A DNA stretch of 64,000 bases from UBA8886 sp002731655 (GCA_030754655.1 JASLZX010000002.1:1-64000); one strand, 5' to 3'. Numbered from the stretch's first letter, positions 32,026-41,040 are shown. Made by a program: numbers and translations. The notes: generated by a model not told the origin, from the sequence alone.

Positions 32026-33693
32026 CTACATCATCCCGCCCATGCCACCCATACCGCCCATGCCACCCATGTCGCCCATGCCGGACATGTCCGGCATTGA
32101 GGACTCCTTCTCGGGGATGTCCGAGATGAGTGTCTCGGTGGTCAGCACGAGGCTCGCAATCGAGCCAGCGGCCTGAAGTGCGTTGCGCACGACCTTGACG
32201 GGGTCGATGATTCCAGCCTTCATCAGGTCCTCGTAGGTGTTGGTGCGGGCGTTGAAGCCGAAGCTGGCGTTCTTGGATTCGCTAATCTTCGAGACCACTA
32301 CGCCTCCGTCTTCGCCAGCGTTTTCGGCAATCTGGCTCGCCGGCATGGCGAGTGCATCACGTACAATGCGGACGCCGGTGGCCTCTTCGGAATCGAGCTT
32401 CTTTGCGAGCTTGTCGAGTGCCTTGCGGGTGCGCAGCAGTGCTACGCCGCCGCCCGCCACGACGCCTTCGGCCATCGCGGCGCGAGTGGCGTTGAGTGCG
32501 TCGTCGACGCGCGCCTTCTTCTCCTTCATCTCGGTCTCGGTTGCCGCGCCGATTTCGAGCACCGCGACGCCACCCAGCAGGCGACCGACGCGCTTCTCGA
32601 GCTTTTCGCGGTCCCACTTGGACTTGGCGAGTTTGGCCTGCGAGCGCAGGATGCGCGCACGTTCCTCGACCGCCGCTTTCTCGCCGCCGCCGCCGATGAC
32701 CGTGGTCTTGTTTTTGCCGATGACGACCTTGTTCGCCTTGCCGAACATGTCGGCGGTAATTTCCTTGAGCTCCATGCCCTGGTCCTTACCGATAACACGG
32801 CCGCCGGTCAGGATGGCTAGGTCTTCAAGCTGCTCCTTCTGGTCGTCGCCGAAACCCGGCGCCTTGACGGCGCACGCCTTGAGCACCCGGGAAGCGACGT
32901 TAAGCACCAGCGTCGCTAGTGCCTCGCCCTCCAGGTCCTTGCAGATGAGCAGGATGGGTGCCTTCAGCTGCTTGACCCCCAGCTCGAGTGCCGGCAGTAG
33001 GTCCTGCGCCGACGAGATGGTGTGGTCGGTCATCAGTATCAGCGGGTTCTCGACCACCGCTTCGCGCTTCTCGCGGTCGGTGACGAAGTATGGCGAGACG
33101 TAGCCCTTGTCGAACTCCATTCCCTCGACCAGTTTGAGCGTGGTCTCGATACCTTTCGCTTCCTCGACGGTGATAATGCCGTCCTGCCCCACCTTGCCGA
33201 CCGCATCGGCAATCAGCTTGCCAATTTCCTGGTCGTTGTTGGCTGAAATTGCGGCCACCTGCTCGATGACCTCGTCCGACTCGACCGGGGAGGCCGATTT
33301 CTTCAGCTCGTCGACTACCACGGTTATGGCTTGGTCAAAGCCGTCCTTCAGGTTAACCGGCGACATGCCGGCCGAGACGCCGCGCAGCCCGTAGGTTGCG
33401 AGCGCCTGCGTCAGGATTGCCGCGGTGCAGGTGCCGTCACCGGCGTTGTCCTGCGTCTTGCTCGCGACTTCCTTGACCAGCTGCGCGCCCATGTTTTCGT
33501 ACGGGTCAGGCAGCTCGATATCCTTGGCAATCGTCACACCATCGTTGATGATGGTTGGGCTGCCGAATGACTTGTCCAGTACGACAGTGCGTGCCTTCGG
33601 TCCCAGCGTGACCTTGATTGCGTCTGTAGCGGTGTTGATACCGCTCAGTAGCTTGCGTCGTGCATCTTCTCCATATACCATCTGTTTTGCCAT
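32026..33693 (-). CDS. groL: Group I chaperonin GroEL
   Basis: A 555-residue 60-kDa chaperonin of bacterial group I, not a thermosome. Diagnostic parts are VTLGPKARTVVLDKSFGSPTIINDGVTIAKDIEL, DNAGDGTCTAAILTQAL (ATP site), EGMEFDKGYVSPYF, and the C-terminal Gly-Met repeat tail MGGMGGMGGMGGMM. It is encoded 9 bases after groES with a strong Shine-Dalgarno sequence. Group I chaperonins in Archaea are known from Methanosarcina and some other lineages and are regarded as acquired from Bacteria. Confidence 0.98.
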   Translation of the reverse strand: MAKQMVYGEDARRKLLSGINTATDAIKVTLGPKARTVVLDKSFGSPTIINDGVTIAKDIELPDPYENMGAQLVKEVASKTQDNAGDGTCTAAILTQALATYGLRGVSAGMSPVNLKDGFDQAITVVVDELKKSASPVESDEVIEQVAAISANNDQEIGKLIADAVGKVGQDGIITVEEAKGIETTLKLVEGMEFDKGYVSPYFVTDREKREAVVENPLILMTDHTISSAQDLLPALELGVKQLKAPILLICKDLEGEALATLVLNVASRVLKACAVKAPGFGDDQKEQLEDLAILTGGRVIGKDQGMELKEITADMFGKANKVVIGKNKTTVIGGGGEKAAVEERARILRSQAKLAKSKWDREKLEKRVGRLLGGVAVLEIGAATETEMKEKKARVDDALNATRAAMAEGVVAGGGVALLRTRKALDKLAKKLDSEEATGVRIVRDALAMPASQIAENAGEDGGVVVSKISESKNASFGFNARTNTYEDLMKAGIIDPVKVVRNALQAAGSIASLVLTTETLISDIPEKESSMPDMSGMGDMGGMGGMGGMGGMM

Positions 33694-33697
33694 TTTT

Positions 33698-33704
33698 TCC
33701 TCCT
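33698..33704 (-). promoter_or_regulatory. Shine-Dalgarno sequence of groEL
   Basis: On the minus strand AGGAGGA occurs 4 bases before the groEL ATG, overlapping the groES stop region. It confirms the start at 33693. Confidence 0.75.
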
Positions 33705-33981
33705 AAAGCACCGTCGCCTGCAAGTCTTTCGACTTGAGGAGCAGGTAATCCTTGTCCTGCCAGGTAATCTCCGTCCCGGCATATTTTTTGTAGACCACGC
33801 GGTCGCCTGCCTTGACGTGTTCTGCGTCAGGGCCGACGCCTGCCACGAGGCCGACGTTCATCTTTTCGCGCGCTGCTTCGGGCAGCAGAAAACCGCTATC
33901 TGTCTTCTCCGCGGCTTCCTCCAGCTCGAGCAGGACCATCTTGCCCAAGGGCTCAATTCCGACTGACATTTTTTTCACCAT
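33703..33981 (-). CDS. groS: Co-chaperonin GroES
   Basis: The lid of the GroEL cage. From ATG 33981 it has 92 residues (MVKKMSVGIEPLGKMVLLELE), with the mobile-loop region EEAAEKTDSGFLLPEAAREKMNVG and KAGDRVVYKKYAGTEI, ending in ..YLLLKSKDLQATVL. The frame is open to ATG 34041, but that start falls on the TATA box; a transcript starting about 25 bases downstream of the TATA would begin after it. Met5 at 33969 is another possible start. It forms an operon with groEL. Confidence 0.95.
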   Translation of the reverse strand: MVKKMSVGIEPLGKMVLLELEEAAEKTDSGFLLPEAAREKMNVGLVAGVGPDAEHVKAGDRVVYKKYAGTEITWQDKDYLLLKSKDLQATVL

Positions 33982-34047
33982 TTTTGCTGGGTCACCCTCG
34001 GGAGCTACAATGAGGTCCGGTAGGCAACCGGCGGTTGTCAACCAGCC

Positions 34048-34058
34048 TTATATTAATA
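34048..34058 (-). promoter_or_regulatory. TATA box of groES-groEL
   Basis: On the minus strand ATTAATATAAG lies in the 79-base gap after tpiA, about 70 bases before the groES start. It implies a leader of about 45 bases, long enough for regulation such as heat-shock control. Confidence 0.65.
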
Positions 34059-34060
34059 GT

Positions 34061-34732
34061 TTATGACAGTCCCCGAACCAGCTCTGCGAGGACCGTTCCC
34101 GGGTCCTCCGCCTTCACGACGCCCGACGCCAGCAGGATGCCCGCCGCGCCCAGTTCCATCGCCTTTTCGACATCGGCGCGGGTCTTGACACCGGCTCCGC
34201 AGAGCACTGGGACGCCGGTCCCGGCCACCGCCGCGACTGAGTCGCTGATGACCTCGGGGCGCGCAGTCGAGACCGAGATGTCACCGCCGATGAGTTCGGG
34301 CGGCTCGACCGCGACGTAGTCCGGCCGCAGGGCGGCACCGCGTGCGGTCGCTTCGACGTCGGCGGTGCAGAGCACGGTCGCCAGCCCCGCCTCGCGGGCG
34401 CGCGCCAGCGTCGTCTCGATGGTGGCCCAGTCGAGCTGCCGTTCGGCGTGGTTGACCAGCGTGCCGACCGCGCCCGCTGCGACGGCCGCTTCCGGCAGCA
34501 CCGCGCCGGTATGCGCGCCGGCCGGCGCGGCGTCAATGTGCTGCGCCAGCACCGGAACGCCGCCCTTGTACGCGAAGCGCCGCAGGTCGAGCGCGCTGGT
34601 CGCGGCCGCAAGGCAGGCGCCCGAAGCTTCCGCGATGGCAGCCATTTCGCGGCAGAGCTCGAAGCCCACCTCACCGTGGCCTTGCGGGTAGGTCTTCAGG
34701 TTGACGACCATCAGCGGCGTGCGTAGCTCCAT
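34061..34732 (-). CDS. tpiA: Triosephosphate isomerase (archaeal type)
   Basis: Interconverts dihydroxyacetone phosphate and glyceraldehyde 3-phosphate. From ATG 34732 it has 223 residues, the short archaeal size. Catalytic elements: Asn/Lys in VVNLKTY (9-15), the His-containing VLAQHID, NHAERQL, the Glu in VAVEPPELIGG, then the phosphate-binding GAGV and LASGVV segments. The open frame continues upstream to 35527, but that extension is antisense to the dehydrogenase gene. It lies upstream of groES on the same strand. Confidence 0.95.
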   Translation of the reverse strand: MELRTPLMVVNLKTYPQGHGEVGFELCREMAAIAEASGACLAAATSALDLRRFAYKGGVPVLAQHIDAAPAGAHTGAVLPEAAVAAGAVGTLVNHAERQLDWATIETTLARAREAGLATVLCTADVEATARGAALRPDYVAVEPPELIGGDISVSTARPEVISDSVAAVAGTGVPVLCGAGVKTRADVEKAMELGAAGILLASGVVKAEDPGTVLAELVRGLS

Positions 34733-34807
34733 GTGGGGCGAAGCCCGGTCGCTAAAAGGAAGTTGCGCGCGCTCCAGCCTAAAATAGTGCGCCATAATGG
34801 CGGGCGC

Positions 34808-35773
34808 ATGTCCACTCGCGAACAGCGCCGGATACTGGTAACTGGCGCCGCGGGGCAAATCGGGACCGAGCTGGTGCTCGCCTTGCGGGAGCGCTTCCCC
34901 GCCGGGGACGTCGTCGCGATGTACCGCTCCAGCCCGCTCGCGCCAGAAGTCGCGGAGGGAGGTCCGTCTGCGAAGGGCGACGTCACCGACGCTGCGGGCT
35001 ACGCACAGGCCGTTGCGGAGCACGATATTGACACAGTCTACCACCTCGCCGCCATCCTTTCCGTGGGCGGCGAGGCTAATCCGGCGCTCTGCTACGAGGT
35101 CAACCTCAACGGCCTGCGCAACGTGCTCGAGGTCGCCCGCGAGCGGGGGCAACGCTTGTTCTGCCCGAGTTCGATAGCGGTCTTCGGCCCTGATACCCCG
35201 GCGCTGGCTCCGCAGGAGACACCACTTCACCCGAGCACGATGTACGGCGTCACCAAGGTCGCCGGTGAAATCCTCTGCGACTACTACTTCCAGCGCTACG
35301 GGGTCGACGCGCGCGGGGTGCGCTACCCCGGACTCATTTCGTGGCAGGCGGCCCCGGGTGGCGGGACCACTGACTATGCCATTGCCATCTTCCACGCTGC
35401 GCTGCGCGACGGTAGCTACGAATGCTTCGTCGGCCCGGAGACGCGGTTGCCGATGATGTACATGCCAGACGCGCTGAAGGGGACGCTGGACCTGATGGAT
35501 GCACCGCTCGAGGCCTTGCAGCACCATTCCGACTTCAACCTCGGCGCGATGTCCTTCTCCGCCAGCGAACTGGCAGACGCTATCGCGCAGCGCGTCCCCG
35601 GCTTCGAGTGTCGCTACGCGCCCGACGCGCGGCAGGTGATTGCCGATTCATGGCCCGACGCGGTCGACGACTCCGTCGCACGGCAGGAGTGGGGCTGGGC
35701 ACCCCGCTTCGGGCTGGCGGAGATGGCCGACGACATGCTTGAAAACCTGCGCCGCGAACAGAGGGCGCAATGA
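34808..35773 (+). CDS. tdh: L-threonine 3-dehydrogenase, SDR/epimerase type
   Basis: Oxidises L-threonine to 2-amino-3-oxobutyrate with NAD. The 321-residue extended short-chain dehydrogenase has GAAGQIGTEL at about 14-23, DIDTVYHLAAILS, the catalytic YGVTK, and RYPGLISWQAAPGGGTTDYAIAIFH, a segment typical of this threonine dehydrogenase family. ATG 34808 was chosen. Its stop overlaps the kbl start (ATGA), and that pairing gives strong support for function. A TATA-like CTAAAATAG lies at 34780. Confidence 0.93.
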   Translation: MSTREQRRILVTGAAGQIGTELVLALRERFPAGDVVAMYRSSPLAPEVAEGGPSAKGDVTDAAGYAQAVAEHDIDTVYHLAAILSVGGEANPALCYEVNLNGLRNVLEVARERGQRLFCPSSIAVFGPDTPALAPQETPLHPSTMYGVTKVAGEILCDYYFQRYGVDARGVRYPGLISWQAAPGGGTTDYAIAIFHAALRDGSYECFVGPETRLPMMYMPDALKGTLDLMDAPLEALQHHSDFNLGAMSFSASELADAIAQRVPGFECRYAPDARQVIADSWPDAVDDSVARQEWGWAPRFGLAEMADDMLENLRREQRAQ

Positions 35774-36945
35774 GCGACCCGACGGGCTGGATGCGCGACG
35801 AATACGAAGCGCTCGTGGCGGCGAGCCTTGACTGGCGGCCGCCGGTGCTGGAAGGTCCCAGCGCGCCCCGCTGTCAGGTTGGCGGACGCGAGCGGCTGAT
35901 GCTCTGCTCGAATAATTACCTGAACCTGAGCAACCACCCGCGGCTGAAGGAGGCCGCTATTGCGGCTGTCCGCAGCCACGGTGCCGGCTCGGGCAGCGTG
36001 CGACCGATTGCGGGCAACATGGACCTGCATGTCCGGCTAGAGCAGCGCATCGCCGAGTTCAAGCGCCGTGACGCTGCCATCTACTACCAGACCGGCTTCG
36101 CCGCCAACGCCGGGCTGATTCCGCAACTGGTAGGCAAGGGCGACCACCTTTTCACCGACGAGCTGAACCACGGCTCGATTATTGACGGGGTGCGGTTGAC
36201 GAAGGCGGCACGCAACATCTACGCGCACAACGACATGGGCGGGCTGGAAGACCTGCTGCGCAAGGCTCCCGACACGGGGCGCCGGCTCATCATCACCGAC
36301 GGCGTCTTCTCGATGGACGGCGACACCGCGCCGCTCGACGAAATCTGCGCGCTCGCCGGAGAATATGGCGCGATGACCTACGTGGACGACGCGCACGGCG
36401 AAGGCGTGCTGGGCGAGGGGCGCGGAATCGGAGTCCATTATGGCGTCGAAGACAAGGTCGATATCGAAATGGGAACCTTCTCCAAGGCGTTCGGTGTCGT
36501 CGGCGGGCTCGCCGCCGGCAGCGAACATCTCGCGAAATACGCCTTCAACAAGTCGCGCACCTTCCTGCTCTCGGGCTCCGCCCCGCCCGCGACGGTCGCC
36601 GCCTGCACCGCTGCGCTGGACGTGCTCGATGAAGAGCCGCAGCACGTCGTGAATCTCTGGAAGAATACCGCCTATTTCCGTCGCGGGCTGCAGCAATTCG
36701 GCTACGACACCGGCGTTTCCACGACCCCCATCATCCCTGCCATGTGCGGCTCTTCGAAGCAGGCGCAGGCGTTGAGCGGTGAACTGATGCAGCGCGATGT
36801 CTTCGCGCTCCCCATCGTCTTTCCGATGGTCGCGCGCGACAAGGCGCGCATCCGCGTCATCATGAACGCCGGACTCGCGCGCGAGGATCTGGACGAAGCG
36901 CTGGGCGCTTTCGAAGCGGGCGGCAAGGCAGCAGGAGTGCTGTGA
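35770..36945 (+). CDS. kbl: Glycine C-acetyltransferase (2-amino-3-ketobutyrate CoA ligase)
   Basis: PLP enzyme splitting 2-amino-3-oxobutyrate with CoA into glycine and acetyl-CoA. It has 391 residues of the alpha-oxoamine synthase family: NNYLNLSNHPRLKEAA, GSGSVRPIAGNMDLHVRLE, FTDELNHGSIIDG, TYVDDAHGEGVLG, and the PLP-Lys in GTFSKAFGVVGG. It is translationally coupled to tdh, forming the threonine degradation route. The family also includes KAPA synthase, but the context favours Kbl. Confidence 0.95.
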   Translation: MSDPTGWMRDEYEALVAASLDWRPPVLEGPSAPRCQVGGRERLMLCSNNYLNLSNHPRLKEAAIAAVRSHGAGSGSVRPIAGNMDLHVRLEQRIAEFKRRDAAIYYQTGFAANAGLIPQLVGKGDHLFTDELNHGSIIDGVRLTKAARNIYAHNDMGGLEDLLRKAPDTGRRLIITDGVFSMDGDTAPLDEICALAGEYGAMTYVDDAHGEGVLGEGRGIGVHYGVEDKVDIEMGTFSKAFGVVGGLAAGSEHLAKYAFNKSRTFLLSGSAPPATVAACTAALDVLDEEPQHVVNLWKNTAYFRRGLQQFGYDTGVSTTPIIPAMCGSSKQAQALSGELMQRDVFALPIVFPMVARDKARIRVIMNAGLAREDLDEALGAFEAGGKAAGVL

Positions 36946-36967
36946 AACATCGTAAGGCGACCCGCCG

Positions 36968-37351
36968 ATGAAGTTCAGCGACGCTGAATGGCACACGCGG
37001 CTGAGCCCGGAGCAATACGAGGTCTGCCGCTGTAGTGCGACCGAGCCGCCTTTCGCCAACGAATACTGGGACTGCCACGACGCCGGCAGCTACCGTTGTG
37101 TGGCGTGCGGCGCGGAGCTGTTCGACTCGGAAACGAAATTCGTTTCAGGCACCGGCTGGCCCAGCTTCAGCGCGCCAGTTACTGACGGGGCGGTCGCTGA
37201 GCGTGAGGACGACTCGCTCGGCGTGCGCCGCACCGAGGTAGTCTGCGCCGGCTGCGAGTCGCACCTTGGACACATCTTCCCCGACGGGCCGCAGCCAACG
37301 GGACTGCGTTTTTGCATCAACTCCGCCGCGCTATCTCTTAAGCGGCGCTAG
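36968..37351 (+). CDS. msrB: Methionine-R-sulfoxide reductase
   Basis: Repairs methionine-R-sulfoxide. It has 127 residues, single domain. The structural zinc site is C44, C47, C93 and C96; FVSGTGWPSF and HLGHIFPDGP are active-site segments, and catalytic C116 is in RFCINSAAL. It is complete, with ATG 36968. It follows kbl by 22 bases and overlaps ccmB convergently by 4 bases. Confidence 0.97.
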   Translation: MKFSDAEWHTRLSPEQYEVCRCSATEPPFANEYWDCHDAGSYRCVACGAELFDSETKFVSGTGWPSFSAPVTDGAVAEREDDSLGVRRTEVVCAGCESHLGHIFPDGPQPTGLRFCINSAALSLKRR

Positions 37352-38007
37352 TCGGCCAGTTCGCTGAGCCACGCGCCGCCCGCTAGGAATGCCAGATCGT
37401 AGAGCAGCAGCAGCGTCAGCGCGGTCGCAATGCCCGCGTCATCGAGCAGCAACGCCTGCAACGCGCGCAGTGACGCTTCGACCACGGTAAAGAGCAGCAG
37501 CGGGATGGCGAGTAGCGTCCCGAGCATCCACGCGCCGGGCAGCGGCGCTGCCGCCTGTGTCGTGAGCGTCCCGGCAGCGGAAATACCGACCGCCGAAAGC
37601 AGCAGGATTGCGAGCGCAGAGGGCCATGCGGAGCCGAATGAGTTCTCGAAGAGCAGTATATAAAATCCGAAAGCAAGCAGCGTCAGCCCCGAGAGCAGCA
37701 GCAGGTTGCCAGCCCAGGCGCCGAGGAACAGCGTCACGCGCGGGAGCGGCGCCAGCCGCAGCATCTCGCCGGTGCCGCGGTCGCCTTCGCGCAAGGCGGT
37801 GTGCGTCAGCAGCCCCAGCCCGGCGAAGAGCAGCACACTCCAGAGAATCGCGGGCGCCAGCCGTGCGCGGGCAATTTCGTCGTTGGTGAGCGTGAAGCGC
37901 AGCAGCAGCAGCAGCGCCAGCACCAGCATCGCCGCCGCGATGGTGCCCTGCAGCGACCGCAGCTCGACGCGCACTTCCTTGCGCACCAGCGCCGTCAGCG
38001 GGCTCAC
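37348..38007 (-). CDS. ccmB: Haem exporter permease CcmB
   Basis: A 219-residue membrane protein with six helices, the membrane partner of CcmA in system I cytochrome c maturation. Family features: N-terminal RKEVRVELRSLQG, LLTHTALREGDRGTGEMLRLAPLPRVTLFLG, and the helix pair ending the protein. The start overlaps the ccmA stop by 4 bases. The assignment rests on length, topology and neighbour; other small ABC permeases are a less likely alternative. Confidence 0.85.
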   Translation of the reverse strand: MSPLTALVRKEVRVELRSLQGTIAAAMLVLALLLLLRFTLTNDEIARARLAPAILWSVLLFAGLGLLTHTALREGDRGTGEMLRLAPLPRVTLFLGAWAGNLLLLSGLTLLAFGFYILLFENSFGSAWPSALAILLLSAVGISAAGTLTTQAAAPLPGAWMLGTLLAIPLLLFTVVEASLRALQALLLDDAGIATALTLLLLYDLAFLAGGAWLSELAD

Positions 38008-38621
38008 GCCAGTACCCCGTCGGCGAGCGCCAGCGTGCGGTCCGCTGCAAGGCCGCTGCCGTGCGCCACCACCAGCACCGCCCGGCCATCGTCACACCAT
38101 TCGGAGATGAGCGTCCGCAGCAGCTCGCGCCCGGTGGAGTCGAGCGCGGCGAACGGTTCGTCTAGCAGCAGCGTCGTCGGCTGGTGCAAGGTAGCGCGCG
38201 CCAGCGCCAGTCGCTGCAACATCCCGCGTGAGTAGATGCCGGTGCGGTCATCGGCAAAAGCCTTGAGGCCGACGCGCTCGAGCGTGGCGTCAATTTCCGC
38301 CGAGTGCTCCGGCAGCTGGTGCAGCTGTGCCCAGAGCGCGAGGTTTTCGCGGCCGCTCAATTCGCCGTAAAAGCCGGGACGGTGGCCGGCGAAGCCGATG
38401 CGTGCCCGCACTTCGACGCCGTCGGAGAGCGCGAAGCTGTCCACTTCTGCTTCGCCACTGTCGGCGCGGTCGAGCGTTGCGAGAATGCGCAGCAGCGTTG
38501 ATTTGCCGGCGCCGTTCTCGCCCTGCAGCAGCACCACTTCGCCGTCGGCGACCGACAGGTCGAGCCCGCGCAGCACGCGCCGCGCACCGAACGCCTTCTG
38601 CAGCCCGCGGACGGTGAGCAT
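38004..38621 (-). CDS. ccmA: Haem exporter ATP-binding protein CcmA
   Basis: A 205-residue ABC ATPase, short like CcmA. Walker A GENGAGKST (34-42), IGFAGHRPGFYGELSGRENL (typical CcmA Q-loop region), signature YSRGMLQRLALA, Walker B LLLDEPFAALD. It overlaps pyrF by one base upstream and ccmB by 4 bases downstream, so it sits in a coupled operon. With CcmB it releases the haem chaperone for cytochrome c assembly; other Ccm proteins are not in the window. Confidence 0.9.
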   Translation of the reverse strand: MLTVRGLQKAFGARRVLRGLDLSVADGEVVLLQGENGAGKSTLLRILATLDRADSGEAEVDSFALSDGVEVRARIGFAGHRPGFYGELSGRENLALWAQLHQLPEHSAEIDATLERVGLKAFADDRTGIYSRGMLQRLALARATLHQPTTLLLDEPFAALDSTGRELLRTLISEWCDDGRAVLVVAHGSGLAADRTLALADGVLA

Positions 38622-39247
38622 CAGTCGCCCAGCGCGGCGGCGAATTCCCGCGCGGCCGCGCCCGGGTCGTCCGTCTGGTAAATGGCGCGCCCCACGATTA
38701 TGAGGTCGGCGCCTGCTGTGATAGCCGCGCGTGGGTCGCCCCCCTGCGCACCGACGCCGGGGGCGATGATTTTGAGGTTGCCGACCGCTTCCCGCACGGC
38801 GGTGATGTCTTCCGGTCGCGTTGCCGGAGCGACGACACCGGTCGCACCGCCGTCGCGCGCGACGGCGGCCAGCGCCGTGATGTCGAAGAATTCGCCGCCG
38901 CCGGGGTGCGACATCGTGATGACTGCGTAAAGGTCGCGGTCGGGCGCCACGTCGCGGATGGCGCGCAGTGGGCCGGCGCCCGGGAACGCGTGCGCAATGA
39001 TGCCGGTCGCGCCGGCACCGTAGGCCGCTTCGGCGATGAGGCGCGCCGTGTTGGGAATGTCAGCTACCTTGAGGTCGCAGATGACTGGTGCCAACTTCGC
39101 TAACTTCGCGACCGTCTCGAGTCCGCCCTGCATCAGCAGTGGCCAGTTGATTTTGATGCCCGCCAAGTGCGGTGCTGCCGCTTCGGCTACGGAAAAGGCA
39201 CGCAGCGGGTCTGTCTCGTCCAGCGCCAGCAGCAGCCGGGACCCCAT
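38621..39247 (-). CDS. pyrF: Orotidine 5'-phosphate decarboxylase
   Basis: Last step of UMP synthesis. The 208-residue TIM barrel carries the catalytic D-x-K-x-x-D motif in ICDLKVADIPN, plus LLLALDETD at the N-terminus, ATRPEDI and the phosphate-binding PGVGAQGGDP and IIVGRAIYQ. It is embedded between a small unknown gene and ccmAB with 1-base overlaps on both sides, apparently a fortuitous operon. Confidence 0.96.
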   Translation of the reverse strand: MGSRLLLALDETDPLRAFSVAEAAAPHLAGIKINWPLLMQGGLETVAKLAKLAPVICDLKVADIPNTARLIAEAAYGAGATGIIAHAFPGAGPLRAIRDVAPDRDLYAVITMSHPGGGEFFDITALAAVARDGGATGVVAPATRPEDITAVREAVGNLKIIAPGVGAQGGDPRAAITAGADLIIVGRAIYQTDDPGAAAREFAAALGD

Positions 39248-39474
39248 CAGATTTCCAGCTTTCCGGTCAGGATTGAGAGCGCGTAGCGCAGTTCGGCTAC
39301 CGCCGCGACCGCTTCGCGCTTGACCTGAAACAGGTCTTTGGAATCCATCTCGCGTGCCATGTTCGTTTCGACGAACATCATCTTCTCGAGACTGCGCTCG
39401 ATTGTGTCCACGATTATCTGGCTACGCGCTGAGCGCCGCAGGCCCTCTTCGTCTATGCTGTCGTCATCTGCCAT
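39247..39474 (-). CDS. Small helical protein of unknown function
   Basis: A 75-residue protein with an acidic start (MADDDSIDEEG) and a mainly helical body (RSQIIVDTIERSLEKMMFVETNMAREM, FQVKREAVAAVAELRYALSIL). It has no Cys and no membrane segment. The TGATG overlap with pyrF indicates translational coupling. I do not recognise the family; the repeated amphipathic helices suggest a dimer or a binding partner. Confidence 0.65.
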   Translation of the reverse strand: MADDDSIDEEGLRRSARSQIIVDTIERSLEKMMFVETNMAREMDSKDLFQVKREAVAAVAELRYALSILTGKLEI

Positions 39475-39537
39475 GCTCTCGCCGACTGGCGACGGCTGCC
39501 GGCGGATTTAACCATTTGCCAAGGCGGTCGGGCTGCC

Positions 39538-40848
39538 TTAGCTAAGGTCGCTACGGGTGTAGAGTGAGAGGCCGACCGGCTTGCGCGGTAGTGGTCCCTT
39601 CTTCTCGGCAACGACGGTCGAGATACCTGCCTCGGGGGCGAGGTCGACCAGCCGCTGGGTGATGATACCATCCATCACCAGTGCTGTGACGCCGTTGTTT
39701 CCCTTCTTCTGCAGCTTTTCCTGCAGCTTGGTAATCGGGAGTTCGTCGCTCAGCTTCTCGCCCGAGAGCAGCCGCACGTTCTTGCTGCCCTTGAGCGCGT
39801 CAAGGTGCTCGAGCAGTGCCTGTGCTTCTGCGGGGGCGGCAGCCTTGACTGCTTCTGGCTCAGCGGCTGGCTCCTCTGCAGGTGCCTCAGCCGGGGCCGC
39901 GGGCTCTTCCGCCGCTGCCTTTGGCTCAGCGGCTGGCGCCTTTGCGGGCGCTTTCGTGTCCTCCTTGCTGGTCTTTGACTTGCGTCCGCCACGTCGCGAG
40001 CGTTTTTTCTTGCCATCTTTCGCCCACTTGTTCTGGTCCTTGAACAGCTCGGTAGTCGACTTGTCGCGCAGGCATTTCATAATCTGCTTGTGCCCGAGGT
40101 GTTCGACTTCGGTGTTGCTTGGTGCGCGCGCGACATAATTAATCTCAGCGACCTGGAACAACTCGCGCAGGATCATCTCGCCTCCGCGGTCGCCATCGAC
40201 GAAAGCGGTGACGGTGCGTGACTTGCATAGCTCGACAATTTCCTTGGGGATGTTGGTCCCCTCGACCGAGATTGCGTTCTTGATGCTGTGCCGCAGCAGG
40301 TTCAGGACGTCGCTGCGTCCCTCGACCAGAATGATGGCGTCACTGTTCTCGACGTTGGGCCCCGCGGGGAGCTTGCCGCCGTAAGAGACGATTTCATCAG
40401 TCTGGATTAGCTGCCTGACGGAGTCGGTTATGTTGACTCCGGCACTGCGGGACTCGGTCACGATGCCGAGCAGCAGCTCGCGGGCGCGCCCAATAATCTG
40501 GTCGCGCTTGCCGGCACGGCTGTCCTCGAGGTTAGTTACCTTGAGAGTCGCCTTGCAGGGACCGACGCGCTCGACTGTCTCGAGCGCGGCGGCAAAGACC
40601 GAAGTCTCTACTTGGTCCATACTGGAGGCTATGGTAATTTCACCAATGGACTTGCCCTTGCTACTCTTGATGTCCACTTCGATCCGGCCCATACGGCCCG
40701 ATTTCTGCATGTCCCGGAGGTCCAGTTCGTCGCCGAGCAATCCTTCGGTCTGACCGAAGATTGCACCGACTACGTCGGATCGCTCAACCACGCCGCTGGC
40801 CGTGATTCTGGCTTGGATAACGTACTTACTACTGTTGGGCTCTGTCAT
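39538..40848 (-). CDS. dnaG: Archaeal DnaG-like primase
   Basis: Toprim-domain protein of the archaeal DnaG family, a primase-related protein also found with the exosome. It has 436 residues from ATG 40848, preceded by AAAGGTGG (40853-40860). The N-terminal part has IQARITASGVVERSDVVGAIFGQTEGLLG. The Toprim motifs are VEGRSD (175-180) and DGDRGG (218-223). A low-complexity Ala/Pro/Glu linker (about 290-365) separates the conserved C-terminal domain. The linker length is unusual and probably variable. Confidence 0.95.
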   Translation of the reverse strand: MTEPNSSKYVIQARITASGVVERSDVVGAIFGQTEGLLGDELDLRDMQKSGRMGRIEVDIKSSKGKSIGEITIASSMDQVETSVFAAALETVERVGPCKATLKVTNLEDSRAGKRDQIIGRARELLLGIVTESRSAGVNITDSVRQLIQTDEIVSYGGKLPAGPNVENSDAIILVEGRSDVLNLLRHSIKNAISVEGTNIPKEIVELCKSRTVTAFVDGDRGGEMILRELFQVAEINYVARAPSNTEVEHLGHKQIMKCLRDKSTTELFKDQNKWAKDGKKKRSRRGGRKSKTSKEDTKAPAKAPAAEPKAAAEEPAAPAEAPAEEPAAEPEAVKAAAPAEAQALLEHLDALKGSKNVRLLSGEKLSDELPITKLQEKLQKKGNNGVTALVMDGIITQRLVDLAPEAGISTVVAEKKGPLPRKPVGLSLYTRSDLS

Positions 40849-41040
40849 TTTTCCACCTTTTGGTTGTGCGGCCTGAGCCTCCCCCAAGCAAGTCCGAACG
40901 TCTGGTCCAGGACTCTTTGTTGAGAGTCGATAAAGTAATTACCGTAATGGCCCGCAGGCCGACCCGGCCCGTACCGGGACCTAATTAAAGCTGGCGGTCT
41001 GCGACGGAGCCATTTTATCCAGCCCCATGCTGCCGGCGCA

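Noticed and set aside
34733..35527. Upstream 265-residue extension of tpiA
   Set aside because: It is the complement of the threonine dehydrogenase gene; TIM proteins start at the VVNLKTY strand, matching ATG 34732.
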